In this document: positions 25,794-34,112 of the stretch, one piece after another
Layout: each line of letters starts with the position of its first letter
Position numbering within the stretch: the first letter of the stretch is position 1
Assembly: GCF_029338335.1 (NCBI RefSeq)
Contig: NZ_CP119797.1
Length of the DNA: 64,000 bases
Reading direction: 5' to 3' (one strand)
Source: Halomontanus rarus
GTDB taxonomy: Archaea > Halobacteriota > Halobacteria > Halobacteriales > Natrialbaceae
Translations under genes and position numbers: made by a program
The notes under the pieces: model-generated
Database searches by the model: none
Told to the model about the DNA's origin: nothing
The model's input: the letters and a program-made list of their open reading frames with translations, nothing else

Positions 25794-25985
25794 GAACCGG
25801 TCGGATTCGTCGCGGCGAACCCGACCGTGGAAACCGTGGTGACGCTCCGGAAGTCCGTCTCGTGGCGGTGGACGTGTGGGTTCACGCGGAAACGGCCGAT
25901 CCGAGGTGGATCGAGACCACGTACGACGAGTTCGTCGACGCCGCCCGAGTCGACGTTGCTCGAGTCGAGACGGCCGGGAGCAGTT
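25794..25985 (+). pseudogene. Remnant of a DUF6807 gene (C-terminal part)
   Basis: Translation from 25794 reads EPVGFVAANPTVETVVTL, then SWRW, and after a one-base phase change VWVHAETADPRWIETTYDEF and VDAARVD. This matches the C-terminus of the intact DUF6807 protein at 36830 (EPFGFLSANPTFETVATL, SWRWGAWVHAGTPDRDAIES, YERFVDVA). No N-terminal part is seen upstream. It is a decayed second copy. Confidence 0.75.
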
Positions 25986-26239
25986 CGGATCGCCGGGTGA
26001 GACCTCGGAACCGTTCGGGTCGACCTCGTCAAAACGGCGTCTGTCGGCCGCTCGAGCGCTTCTTCTCTCCGATCGGGTCACTTTTGTAGCGGGTCGATCA
26101 AGTGGACCGTGTACGCAATGCTACACAGTACCGCACGGACTCCGGTCCACCCGTCCAGCGGCGTCGCCGTCGACCGTCACAGTACCTTCGCCTCCGTCTC
26201 GACCCGACGGCCGGCGGACGATACGCCCCGCTCGGACCG

Positions 26240-28039
26240 ATGATCCTGACGGGTCCGAACCGGACGATTTCCGCGGAACTCTCCGAGAACGGTCCGGACG
26301 AGGCGCCGACGCTGCGGGTCTGTCACGGCGAGACGACGTTGCTCGAGCCGTCTCCGATCGGGATCGAGACGCTCTCGGAGTCGTACGCGGAGGGGTTGAC
26401 GATCACCGAATACGTCGAACGGACGATCGACTCCGCGTACCGCACCCCCGCGGGGAAGCGCCTCGAGCACCGGCACGTGGCGAACGAGACCGCGGTGGTG
26501 CTCTCCAGGGAGGACGGCCGACGGCTCGAATTGGACGTCCGCATCGCGACCGACGGTGTCGCCTACCGCTATCGGTTGCCGGGCGACGGTCCGGTCGTCG
26601 TCACGGGAGAGCGGAGCGCCTTCCGGGTGCCGAGCGATGCGGCGGCGTGGCTGATGCCGTTCGAGAAGAAACACGAGGGGATCTGGCGGGAGACGACGGC
26701 CGCCGACGCGAGCGGCCAGTACGGCTTTCCGGCGCTGTTCGAGGTCGACGACGGAGCGTGGGTCTCGCTCACCGAGTCGGGGGTCGACGGCCGGTACGCG
26801 GCCGCCAGGTTCGCGGTCGAGGAGGGGTCCTCGCGGTTCGATCTCCGGTTTCCCGACTCGGCGAGACACCGGATGGAAACCGCCGAACAGGACGTCAGCG
26901 CCCGGCGCCCGCTCACGACACCGTGGCGTGTCGCGATCGTCGGCGACCTCGCGACCGTGACTGAGTCCGATCTCGTCGCGGATCTCGCGGAGGAGGCCGA
27001 CGGGGCCGATCCGTCGCGTCTCGAGGACGAGTCGTGGATCGAACCGGGTCGCGTCGCGTGGTCGTGGTGGTCCGACGGCGGGAGTCCCTCGGAGTACGAC
27101 GTCCAGAAGCGCTACGTCGACTACGCGAGCGAGCGCGGCTGGGAGTACGTCCTCGTCGACGCCGGCTGGGAGGACGAGTGGATGCCCGACCTCGTCTCCT
27201 ACGCGGCGGAGCGCGACGTCGGAATCTTCCTCTGGGCGAGGTGGTCGGACGTGGATACTGCGGCCAAGCGAGAGGCCCGCTTCTCGGAGTGGACGTCGTG
27301 GGGCGTCGCCGGGATCAAAGTCGACTACATGAACTCCGACACCCAGGAGATGATGCGGTTCTACGACGACCTCGCCGAGGCGACCGCGGCGTGCGGCCTC
27401 ATGTTGAACGTCCACGGCTCGATCACGCCGAAGGGGTTGCGACGGCGATGGCCCCACCTGCTGACCTACGAGGGCGTCAACGGCGCGGAGAACTACCACC
27501 CCGTCCCGAACACGTACCCGCCGTCGCACAATGCGATCCTCCCGTTTACGCGGAACGTCCTCGGCCCGATGGACTACACGCCGGTCACCTTCTCCGCCGA
27601 GACTCGACAAACGACCGTCGGCCACGAACTCGCGTTGAGCGTGGTCTACGAGTCCGGACTCCAGCACTTCGCCGACGACGTCGACGAGTACGCCGCCCGC
27701 CCCCTCGCGGAAGCGTTCCTCGAGGCCGTCCCCGCCGCGTGGGAGGGGACGGCGTTCGTCGGCGGCCGTCCGGCCAGCGAGGCGACCATCGCGCGCCGAA
27801 GGGGTTCGGAGTGGTTCCTCGGTTCGATTACCGCCGGCGATGCTCGAACCGTCGACGCGCCGCTCTCGTTTCTCGAGGACGACAGCGAGTACGACCTCGA
27901 ACTCCTCGCAGACGACGACTCCGGGGAGAAGCTGCGCCGCCTCGAGTCGGTCGTCGACCGCTCCGAGACGGTCTCGGTGGCGGTGCCGGAACACGGTGGC
28001 TTCGCCGCTCGGATGACGCCGCGCGACGGTTCGAGGTAG
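26240..28039 (+). CDS. GH97 glycoside hydrolase (retaining alpha-galactosidase type)
   Basis: 599 residues. The N-terminal beta-sandwich (about 1-250) starts with MILTGPNRTISAELSENG. The TIM barrel follows: GRVAWSWWSDGGSPSEYDVQ, EYVLVDAGWEDEWMPDL, IFLWARWSDVDTAAK, GIKVDYMNSDTQEMM with Asp362, and LTYEGVNGAENYHPVPNTYP with Glu411. In GH97 an Asp at the GIKxD site marks the retaining alpha-galactosidase branch rather than the inverting glucosidase one. A C-terminal beta domain follows from about 520. No signal peptide is visible. The upstream in-frame extension is not conserved; ATG at 26240 is used. It adds alpha-galactosidase or alpha-glucosidase activity to the island. Confidence 0.92.
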   Translation: MILTGPNRTISAELSENGPDEAPTLRVCHGETTLLEPSPIGIETLSESYAEGLTITEYVERTIDSAYRTPAGKRLEHRHVANETAVVLSREDGRRLELDVRIATDGVAYRYRLPGDGPVVVTGERSAFRVPSDAAAWLMPFEKKHEGIWRETTAADASGQYGFPALFEVDDGAWVSLTESGVDGRYAAARFAVEEGSSRFDLRFPDSARHRMETAEQDVSARRPLTTPWRVAIVGDLATVTESDLVADLAEEADGADPSRLEDESWIEPGRVAWSWWSDGGSPSEYDVQKRYVDYASERGWEYVLVDAGWEDEWMPDLVSYAAERDVGIFLWARWSDVDTAAKREARFSEWTSWGVAGIKVDYMNSDTQEMMRFYDDLAEATAACGLMLNVHGSITPKGLRRRWPHLLTYEGVNGAENYHPVPNTYPPSHNAILPFTRNVLGPMDYTPVTFSAETRQTTVGHELALSVVYESGLQHFADDVDEYAARPLAEAFLEAVPAAWEGTAFVGGRPASEATIARRRGSEWFLGSITAGDARTVDAPLSFLEDDSEYDLELLADDDSGEKLRRLESVVDRSETVSVAVPEHGGFAARMTPRDGSR

Positions 28040-28989
28040 TCTTCGGACCGGTCCCGAATCGCCGATGCGTTCGAGGGAACGACCGACGGTGAACCGGTGA
28101 TGAAGCGAGGACGAGCGAATGCCACGACCGGAACCTCAATCGACCCAATCGACCGAGGCTGACCGGTGACCGACGACCGATATCCGACGCCGTCGTGTGA
28201 GTTACCGTGTGTCTCCGCCCGGTTTCGACTGTCGCTCGACGCCGTATCGTGCTATTGGTTCACAAATGGCGTTCATTCAGACCGAACACATCTCATCGAA
28301 CCGAAACGCCGAACGTTCGGAGCTCCGACGCCCGTAGTCCGATTTTCGGCGGAATGTCCGTCTCGCCACGGATGCTGGCCGTTCGAATCCCACGAACGCG
28401 TTCTCTCGAGAGTACGACTCGGGCCGGCGTACCCGACGGCGATCGAAGAGTCGTGACGTAATTTCTCGCTTCTGAGACGTACTCGTCCGTTCGACGAGCT
28501 CTCTTCCGTCGACACGCCTTCGATACCGTTACAGACGTACGGTCGTAATATTTCCTTCCCTACCGCGACTAAACTGTTAATACAATGTAGTACGGATGAG
28601 GCGAAGGAAAGGCGTTCGGTCGAGGTGAACGCGGTACAGCGGGAACCGGTCGATGTGACGTCCGATCTCGCGGCCACTGCGCAGAGAAACGGTCGTGTTC
28701 CGTCCGGAAGGAAAACTCGAGGACGATCACTTCGATTCGACTGGTGAGAACGCCGCTCGAACGGCGGTTCCAGCTATTCGGCGCCTTCGGAAACCTACCA
28801 CAACACACAAGTGAGTACTCGAAGAGATATCGAGTATATGGCGACGCACAGGAGACCCGTTCGTGTCGTCACCGATCGGTTCGACACGACGGAGCCACAC
28901 GACGGGGCGACCGGGAACGGCAGGCGTCCGCGGAGTCGTCATGTCGTTCTCGAGAGCCCGGTACACGCCGCGTAATTCACTTTCGAACC
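28040..28989. other. Long intergenic region
   Basis: About 950 bases with no convincing gene on either strand. It is less GC-rich around 28545-28590 (GTAATATTTCC, GTTAATACAATG), where a promoter or older insertion scar could lie. Open frames here have poor composition. Confidence 0.5.
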
Positions 28990-29733
28990 ATGAAAACTGC
29001 AATCCAACTCTTTACGATTCAGGATCGTAACACGCCGCTGCCGCAGATCATCGACGCCGTCGACGGAACGGCGTTCGACGGCGTCGAGCTGGCGACGATT
29101 CCGGACAATCCGAAGGCCGCGAGGGAGGCGATAGAGTCGAGCGACGTATCGGTCGCGGGAATGCACGTCAGATCCGACACGCTCGAGTCGGAACTGGGGA
29201 GCGTCGTCGCCGCGTGCGAGACGCTCGACTGCGATACGGTCGTGATCCCCTACCTGAACGACTCCCACTTCGAATCCGAGGCGTCCGTCCGGGAGACCGC
29301 GACCTACCTCTCCAACCGCGGCGAGCGACTCGCGGACCACGGGCTCCGGTTGCTCTATCACAATCACGGTAACGAGTTCGCGGATCTCGGCGGGAAGACG
29401 GCGTTCGACCGGCTGATCGAGGAGACGAACCGGCACGTTGGCTACGAACTCGATATCGGGTGGGCTAGTTCCGAAGGGATCGACCCGCTCGCGATCCTCG
29501 AGCGACTCGAGGATCGGTGTCCGATGGTGCACGTGAGAGACATGAACCACGACACGCACGCATCCGTCGAACTCGGCGACGGCGACGTGGACGTGTTCGA
29601 GTCCGTGCAGGCGGCCCGGAACGCCGGCTGCGAGTGGGTGGTCTACGAACACGACCATCCGGATTCGGCGGCCGATTCGCTCGAGGTGGGTGGTCGAACG
29701 CTTCTGGACATGATCGAGCGCGCGGGCGGCTAA
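28990..29733 (+). CDS. Sugar phosphate isomerase/epimerase family protein
   Basis: 247 residues, xylose-isomerase-like TIM barrel. It begins MKTAIQLFTIQDRNTPLPQI and has FDGVELATIP, LLYHNHGNEFADLG near 119-132, and HVGYELDIGWASSEGIDP near 146 (acidic metal ligand), then MVHVRDMN near 178 and WVVYEHDHPDS near 221. The Glu/His/Asp set fits a metal-dependent isomerase or epimerase of a keto-sugar. It is similar in length and motifs to the protein at 61848 (LLYHNHHWEF, WLVYEHDEPD), so the two are paralogues within the island. The long in-frame upstream extension is rejected. Confidence 0.88.
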   Translation: MKTAIQLFTIQDRNTPLPQIIDAVDGTAFDGVELATIPDNPKAAREAIESSDVSVAGMHVRSDTLESELGSVVAACETLDCDTVVIPYLNDSHFESEASVRETATYLSNRGERLADHGLRLLYHNHGNEFADLGGKTAFDRLIEETNRHVGYELDIGWASSEGIDPLAILERLEDRCPMVHVRDMNHDTHASVELGDGDVDVFESVQAARNAGCEWVVYEHDHPDSAADSLEVGGRTLLDMIERAGG

Positions 29734-29776
29734 TCGATCACCGCGAGGTCACGTATCGTCGTCGGCGAACTTGGTC

Positions 29777-30937
29777 TCACCCGTCCGACGGGTCGATCGA
29801 TTTCGACTCCGATTCTCCCTCGAACTGTTCGTCGTACTCGTCGACGAACTCCCGCAGTTCGTCGTACGTCGGCGGACGCCCGGTCCGGACGAACCACCCC
29901 GCGAGCGCGTTCGCGACGACGAGCGCAGCTCCGCCGCGAACGTCGCAGCGGTGAGCGAGCAACAGCCCAGCGTTGAAGTGATCGCCGGCGCTGGTCGTCA
30001 GGACAGGATCCGGACAGCGCGGAACCGAAACCGACGCGGTTCCGTCCGCGGTGGCGACGGTCGCCGTCGAGACGGAGTGGCCGACGAACCGCGACACGCC
30101 GAGGCGTTCGTGAAGCTCCCCCGCGAGCGACGACAGCGACGCCAGCGGATCGGCGATCCCGCACATCGCGGCCAGTTCGTCGCACTCCGGTCGGTTCGCA
30201 CTCACGGTAACGGGGACGGCGCGGTCGAGCGCGGACAGTTCGTCCAGCCCGCTTCGCCGGTCGTCGCCGAGCCTGCGCACGTCGCCGGGGTCGACCAAAA
30301 CGGCCCTCGGTGGGTCCGAAAGTACCGGCCAGAGATCGTCCGCGAGACCGCGCCAGATCGTCGGCAATCGGGGAACCGTCGACCAGTAGCCCGTCCCCAT
30401 CGCCGCCGATCTGTCGACGTGCTCGGCGAGGTCTTCGAGCCCGACCGCCTCGCGCAGCGTCCCCCAGTCGAGCGTCGATAACCGTCCGCTGTCGCTCAGC
30501 ATCACCTTCCCGTCGTCGAACTCGATCGCGTCGGTCGTCGAGGGCTCGCCGATCGAGACGAGGCGGGCGCGGTCGTACTCCTCGCGGAACGCCTCGACCG
30601 GCGGCTCGCCGAACGTTCCGACGAGCGTGGGCGTCGCCCCGAGTCGCTCGAACGCCCGCCCGAGGTGCGAGACGTGTCCGCCGGGTCGGGTTCCGCGCTC
30701 GAACCACTCGATGCTACACGACGCGTCGAGCGCGGCGGAGTCGGTGATTCTGGACCCGAACTCCTCGAGGCTCGTCATCCGTTCGAACTGTTCCGGTCCG
30801 GTTCGTTCGGCGACGACCGTTCGAACCCGGTCGACGACGCCGTCGAACCCGAAGACGACCGGCGCTTGGGGCGCCGAGGACGGGAGCGACGACCGACACC
30901 GCTCGAGGTGCTGTCGCGTTTCGTGGTCGAGTGTCAT
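29777..30937 (-). CDS. PfkB-family carbohydrate kinase
   Basis: 386 residues of the ribokinase/PfkB fold. The N-terminal substrate lobe starts VVFGFDGVVDRVRTVVAERT and the glycine motif is RPGGHVSHLGRAFERLG near 109. The C-terminal signature LTTSAGDHFNAGLLLAH near residues 314-330 carries catalytic Asp319 and an anion hole (AGD in place of GAGD). The first Gly of the usual GAGD is Ser here. It should phosphorylate a sugar or keto-sugar acid with ATP. It is divergent from the class I aldolase (start 31076), so kinase and aldolase are likely co-regulated and act in sequence. ATG 30937 is used; the longer frame to 31081 runs into the aldolase promoter. Confidence 0.85.
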   Translation of the reverse strand: MTLDHETRQHLERCRSSLPSSAPQAPVVFGFDGVVDRVRTVVAERTGPEQFERMTSLEEFGSRITDSAALDASCSIEWFERGTRPGGHVSHLGRAFERLGATPTLVGTFGEPPVEAFREEYDRARLVSIGEPSTTDAIEFDDGKVMLSDSGRLSTLDWGTLREAVGLEDLAEHVDRSAAMGTGYWSTVPRLPTIWRGLADDLWPVLSDPPRAVLVDPGDVRRLGDDRRSGLDELSALDRAVPVTVSANRPECDELAAMCGIADPLASLSSLAGELHERLGVSRFVGHSVSTATVATADGTASVSVPRCPDPVLTTSAGDHFNAGLLLAHRCDVRGGAALVVANALAGWFVRTGRPPTYDELREFVDEYDEQFEGESESKSIDPSDG

Positions 30938-31075
30938 GTGTCGTGGTACTCCGTACTCCCGTTGACGTGGACCGCGGACCGTGATAATCGTTTTCGTGTG
31001 ACGGCCCGCCCGCCGGAATCCGCGAACGGATCCCAAACTGATAAGAGACAGTCGCTCGAACTCCCGGGTGAGTTC

Positions 31076-31861
31076 ATGCAATCAGTAGCCGACACTCCGC
31101 TCTGTCGAGACGGGAAGTCGATCGTCATCGCGATGGACCACGGCCTCGAGCGCGGGCCGAGCGTCTTCAGGTCGATCCCGGAGCGCGCCGATCCGGCGAC
31201 GGTCTTCGAGCTGGCGACCCACGACGCCGTGACCGGACTCGGCGTCCAGAAGGGACTCGCCGAGACCTACTACCCGTCGTACACCGAGGACGTGAACCTC
31301 GTCGCGAAGCTCAACGGGAAGACGAACATGGTGATGGGCGACCGGTACGCGCCCCAGAACTGGACGGTCGAGTACGCCGCCGAACTCGGCGCGGACGCGC
31401 TCGGGTACACGATCTACTTCGGCTCCAACCGGGAGGCAGACATGATGGCCGAGTTCCGCGACGTCCAGGAGTCGGCTCGCGACGTGGATCTCCCCGTCGT
31501 CCTCTGGTCGTACCCGCGCGGACAGGGGGTCAACGATCACGACGCGCCGGACACCGTCGCCTACGCCGCGCGGGCCGCCCTGGAACTGGGCGCCGACCTG
31601 GCCAAGATCAAACACCCCGGAACGCTCGCGGACGTGGAGTGGGCCGTCGACGTCGCCGGGCGAATGCCCGTGCTCATGAGCGGCGGCGCGACCGTCAGCG
31701 ACGAGGCGTTCCTGCGGGACGTCCAAACGTTCGTCGAGGCCGGCGGCCGCGGGGTCACCGTCGGCCGCAACATCTGGCAGCGCGAGGACGCGACGCGAAT
31801 CCTCGACGCGCTCGAGGGGATCGTCTACGAGGGAGCGTCCGTCGAGGACGTACTCCGATGA
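31076..31861 (+). CDS. Class I aldolase, archaeal FBA/DeoC-LacD family
   Basis: 261 residues. It matches archaeal class I fructose-bisphosphate aldolase: IVIAMDHGLERGPSVF near the start, LVAKLNGKTNMV near 78, LWSYPRGQGVNDHD near 142-155, the Schiff-base region ADLAKIKHPG (Lys at 177 or 179), PVLMSGGATVSDEAFL near 200 and GRGVTVGRNIWQRED near 225. It cleaves a ketose (bis)phosphate to two trioses through a lysine imine. A TATA-like GATAAG lies near 31040. It is divergent from a PfkB-type kinase that could make its substrate. Whether it acts on fructose phosphate or another ketose phosphate is unknown. Confidence 0.87.
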   Translation: MQSVADTPLCRDGKSIVIAMDHGLERGPSVFRSIPERADPATVFELATHDAVTGLGVQKGLAETYYPSYTEDVNLVAKLNGKTNMVMGDRYAPQNWTVEYAAELGADALGYTIYFGSNREADMMAEFRDVQESARDVDLPVVLWSYPRGQGVNDHDAPDTVAYAARAALELGADLAKIKHPGTLADVEWAVDVAGRMPVLMSGGATVSDEAFLRDVQTFVEAGGRGVTVGRNIWQREDATRILDALEGIVYEGASVEDVLR

Positions 31862-31885
31862 GACTCGGCGAACCGGCGCACCAAG

Positions 31886-31893
31886 ATATATAC
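31886..31893 (+). promoter_or_regulatory. TATA box before the alcohol dehydrogenase operon
   Basis: ATATATAC, about 30 bases before the ATG at 31918 and about 140 before the dehydrogenase ATG at 32031. It implies either a long leader or a leaderless small ORF. Confidence 0.5.
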
Positions 31894-31917
31894 CCAAGCC
31901 TTCACAACGTGATACCG

Positions 31918-32034
31918 ATGCGAAATCACCCGTCGAATCGACGACCAGTCTCGACTGCAGATGGAGCGGACGACGACCGCACGACGCGAAGCGTCGCGAA
32001 CGATCGCGGGGAAACAGAGCGGATCGACGAATGA
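31918..32034 (+). CDS. Candidate 38-residue leader ORF
   Basis: A short frame starting MRNHPSNRRPVSTADGADDD and ending ETERIDE with TGA at 32032. The ATG sits where a leaderless transcript from the TATA box at 31886 would begin. Its stop overlaps the dehydrogenase ATG (ATGA), which would allow translational coupling. No conserved motif is visible, so it may be just the 5' leader. Confidence 0.35.
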   Translation: MRNHPSNRRPVSTADGADDDRTTRSVANDRGETERIDE

Positions 32035-33077
32035 CCGACTCGATGCCGGCCCTGGTCAACACCGAGCCCGAGACGGTATCCCTCGAGGAGGTTCCCGTCC
32101 CCGAGCCCGGCCCCGAGGACGTGCTGATCGAGGTTCGAGCCGTCGGAATCTGCGGCAGCGACATCCACCAGTGGCACGGCTCTCACAGCTGGCCGGTGGA
32201 GTACCCGTGCACCCTCGGCCACGAGTTCGGCGGGGTCGTCGCCGAACTCGGCGAGGACGTCACCTCGTTCGACGTCGGCGACCGGGTCGTCTCCGAGACC
32301 GCCGCCGTCATCGACGAGGACTCTCCCATGTCCCGACAGGGACTGTACAATCTCGACCCCGACCGGAAGGGATTCGGGTACGGTGTCGACGGGGCGATGG
32401 CCCACTACGTGACCGCGCCCGAGCGCTGTCTGCACGACATCCCCGACGACCTCGCGTTCGAGTACGCCGCGCTGACCGAGCCCTGCAGCGTCGCGTACAA
32501 CGCCGTGTGCGTCAACAACGACGTCAATCCCGGCGACGACGTCCTCGTCATCGGCCCCGGACCGATCGGCATCCTCTGCGCGGCCATGGCCAGCCTGAGC
32601 GGCGGGCGCGTGATCGTCAGCGGCCTTCCCGAGGACGAGCGCCGACTCGAGGTCGCCAAGGAGATGGGGGCGGCCGTCACGACGACGGACGATCCCGTCG
32701 AGTACGTCGAGGACCTCGGCGACGGACTTGGCGTCGACGCCGTCGTCGATTCGGCCGGCGTCTCCGCGACGCTCGAGGTGGCGATGGACGCGGTCCGACC
32801 CGACGGCACGATCACGAAGGTCGGCTGGGGACCGGAGCCGATGGAGTACAGCATGGACCCGCTCGTCCAGAAGGCGGCGACGATCGAGGGGAGCTTCTCG
32901 CACAACTGGCCCGTCTGGGAGAACGTCATCTCCATGCTCTCGACCGGCCAGCTCGACCTCGAGCCGATCGTCAGCCACGTCGCGCCCCTCGAGGAGTGGG
33001 AGTCCTGTTTCCGCAAGATGGACGAGAGCGAGTACATCAAGGCGGTGCTGAAGCCTCAGGAGTCGGAACTGGAATGA
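32031..33077 (+). CDS. Medium-chain zinc alcohol/polyol dehydrogenase
   Basis: 348 residues. The catalytic zinc site is present: GICGSDIHQWHGSHSWPVEY (Cys near 41), CTLGHEFGGVVAELGEDV (His/Glu near 65), and LTEPCSVAYNAV near 150. The Rossmann motif is VLVIGPGPIGILCAAM near 173. The four-Cys structural zinc lobe normally between about 90 and 115 is absent; that region reads VVSETAAVIDEDSPMSRQG. Relatives oxidise sorbitol, threonine, galactitol or sugar acids with NAD(P). It is followed 109 bases on by the isomerase-like gene, so it is likely the second step of an oxidation-isomerisation route. Confidence 0.88.
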   Translation: MTDSMPALVNTEPETVSLEEVPVPEPGPEDVLIEVRAVGICGSDIHQWHGSHSWPVEYPCTLGHEFGGVVAELGEDVTSFDVGDRVVSETAAVIDEDSPMSRQGLYNLDPDRKGFGYGVDGAMAHYVTAPERCLHDIPDDLAFEYAALTEPCSVAYNAVCVNNDVNPGDDVLVIGPGPIGILCAAMASLSGGRVIVSGLPEDERRLEVAKEMGAAVTTTDDPVEYVEDLGDGLGVDAVVDSAGVSATLEVAMDAVRPDGTITKVGWGPEPMEYSMDPLVQKAATIEGSFSHNWPVWENVISMLSTGQLDLEPIVSHVAPLEEWESCFRKMDESEYIKAVLKPQESELE

Positions 33078-33186
33078 CGATCGAACGCGCACCCGTCGAA
33101 CGAGAACGAAGATCGAGACGAACGCGACCGCGATCGATCCTCGACGACCGATCGACCACAACCGTCACTCTCCCCCACACCAACCC

Positions 33187-34083
33187 ATGCCACTAGCCGC
33201 GTTCCCGAAGTGTTACCTGGACGACCTCACGGCCGACGAGATGCCGATCGACGACTGGCTCGAGATCGCCGCCGACCTCGGCATCGACGGCGTCGAGTTC
33301 TACTGGGGCTTCACGCCGGCGGACGACCCCGACGAACTCGACCGCCTCCGCGAGGAAGCCCGGCGGCGCGGCCTCGAGATACCGATGATGTGTTACTCGC
33401 CGGACTTCACCCGACCCACCGAGGAGGGTCGCCGCGAAGAGATCCGCGAACAGCGCCGGGCCATCGAGGCGACGGCCCGACTCGGCGGCGAGTACTGTCG
33501 CGTCCTCTCCGGCCAGCGCCGTCCCGACCTCCCCCGCGACGAGGGGCTGTCCCGCGTGGCCGACTGTATCCGCGAACTGCTGCCGACCGCCGAGGACGAG
33601 GGCGTCACGCTCATCCTCGAGAACCATTACAAGGACGACTACTGGGACTTCCCGGAGTTCGCCCAGGACATGGCGGTGTTCCTCGACCTGCTCGATCGGA
33701 TCGAGGAGCACCCGAACTTCGGCGTCAACTTCGACCCCTCGAACGCGATCATCGCCGGCGACGACCCGATCGAACTCCTCGACGCGGTCAAACACCGCGT
33801 CGTGACGATGCACGCCAGCGACCGCTACCTCGAGGGCGGGACGATCGAGGACCTGCGCCAGCAGGAAGTCGACGGCAGTCAGGGGTACGCCGACATCCTC
33901 CAACACGGCGTCACCGGCGAGGGCATGATCGACTACGACGCCGTCTTCGAGCGGCTGGCCGAGGTCGACTTCGACGGCTGGATCTCGATCGAGGACGGCT
34001 ACGACGCCGAGGTCGGCCGCGAGCACCTCTCCCAGTCGGCGTCGTTCCTCCGCGAGAAGATGGAGACGTACGATGTCGCGTAA
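33187..34083 (+). CDS. Sugar phosphate isomerase/epimerase family protein
   Basis: 298 residues, AP-endonuclease-2/xylose-isomerase-like TIM barrel. It begins MPLAAFPKCYLDDLTADEMP; motifs are GIDGVEFYWGFTP near 36, LILENHYKDDYWDFPEFAQD near 139 (Glu metal ligand), FGVNFDPSNAIIAGDDP near 178, VVTMHASDRYLEGGT near 203 and WISIEDGYDAEVG near 264. The longer sequence and distinct motifs separate it from the short isomerases at 28990 and 61848. The gene is followed 29 bases later by a sulfatase, so the two are in one operon. Confidence 0.87.
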   Translation: MPLAAFPKCYLDDLTADEMPIDDWLEIAADLGIDGVEFYWGFTPADDPDELDRLREEARRRGLEIPMMCYSPDFTRPTEEGRREEIREQRRAIEATARLGGEYCRVLSGQRRPDLPRDEGLSRVADCIRELLPTAEDEGVTLILENHYKDDYWDFPEFAQDMAVFLDLLDRIEEHPNFGVNFDPSNAIIAGDDPIELLDAVKHRVVTMHASDRYLEGGTIEDLRQQEVDGSQGYADILQHGVTGEGMIDYDAVFERLAEVDFDGWISIEDGYDAEVGREHLSQSASFLREKMETYDVA

Positions 34084-34112
34084 CGATCCGCAGCCGAACC
34101 CGTGATCCAGAG

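Noticed and set aside
28166..28808. Short frames in the 950-base gap before the isomerase gene
   Set aside because: Ser/Arg-rich composition without motifs or suitable promoters.
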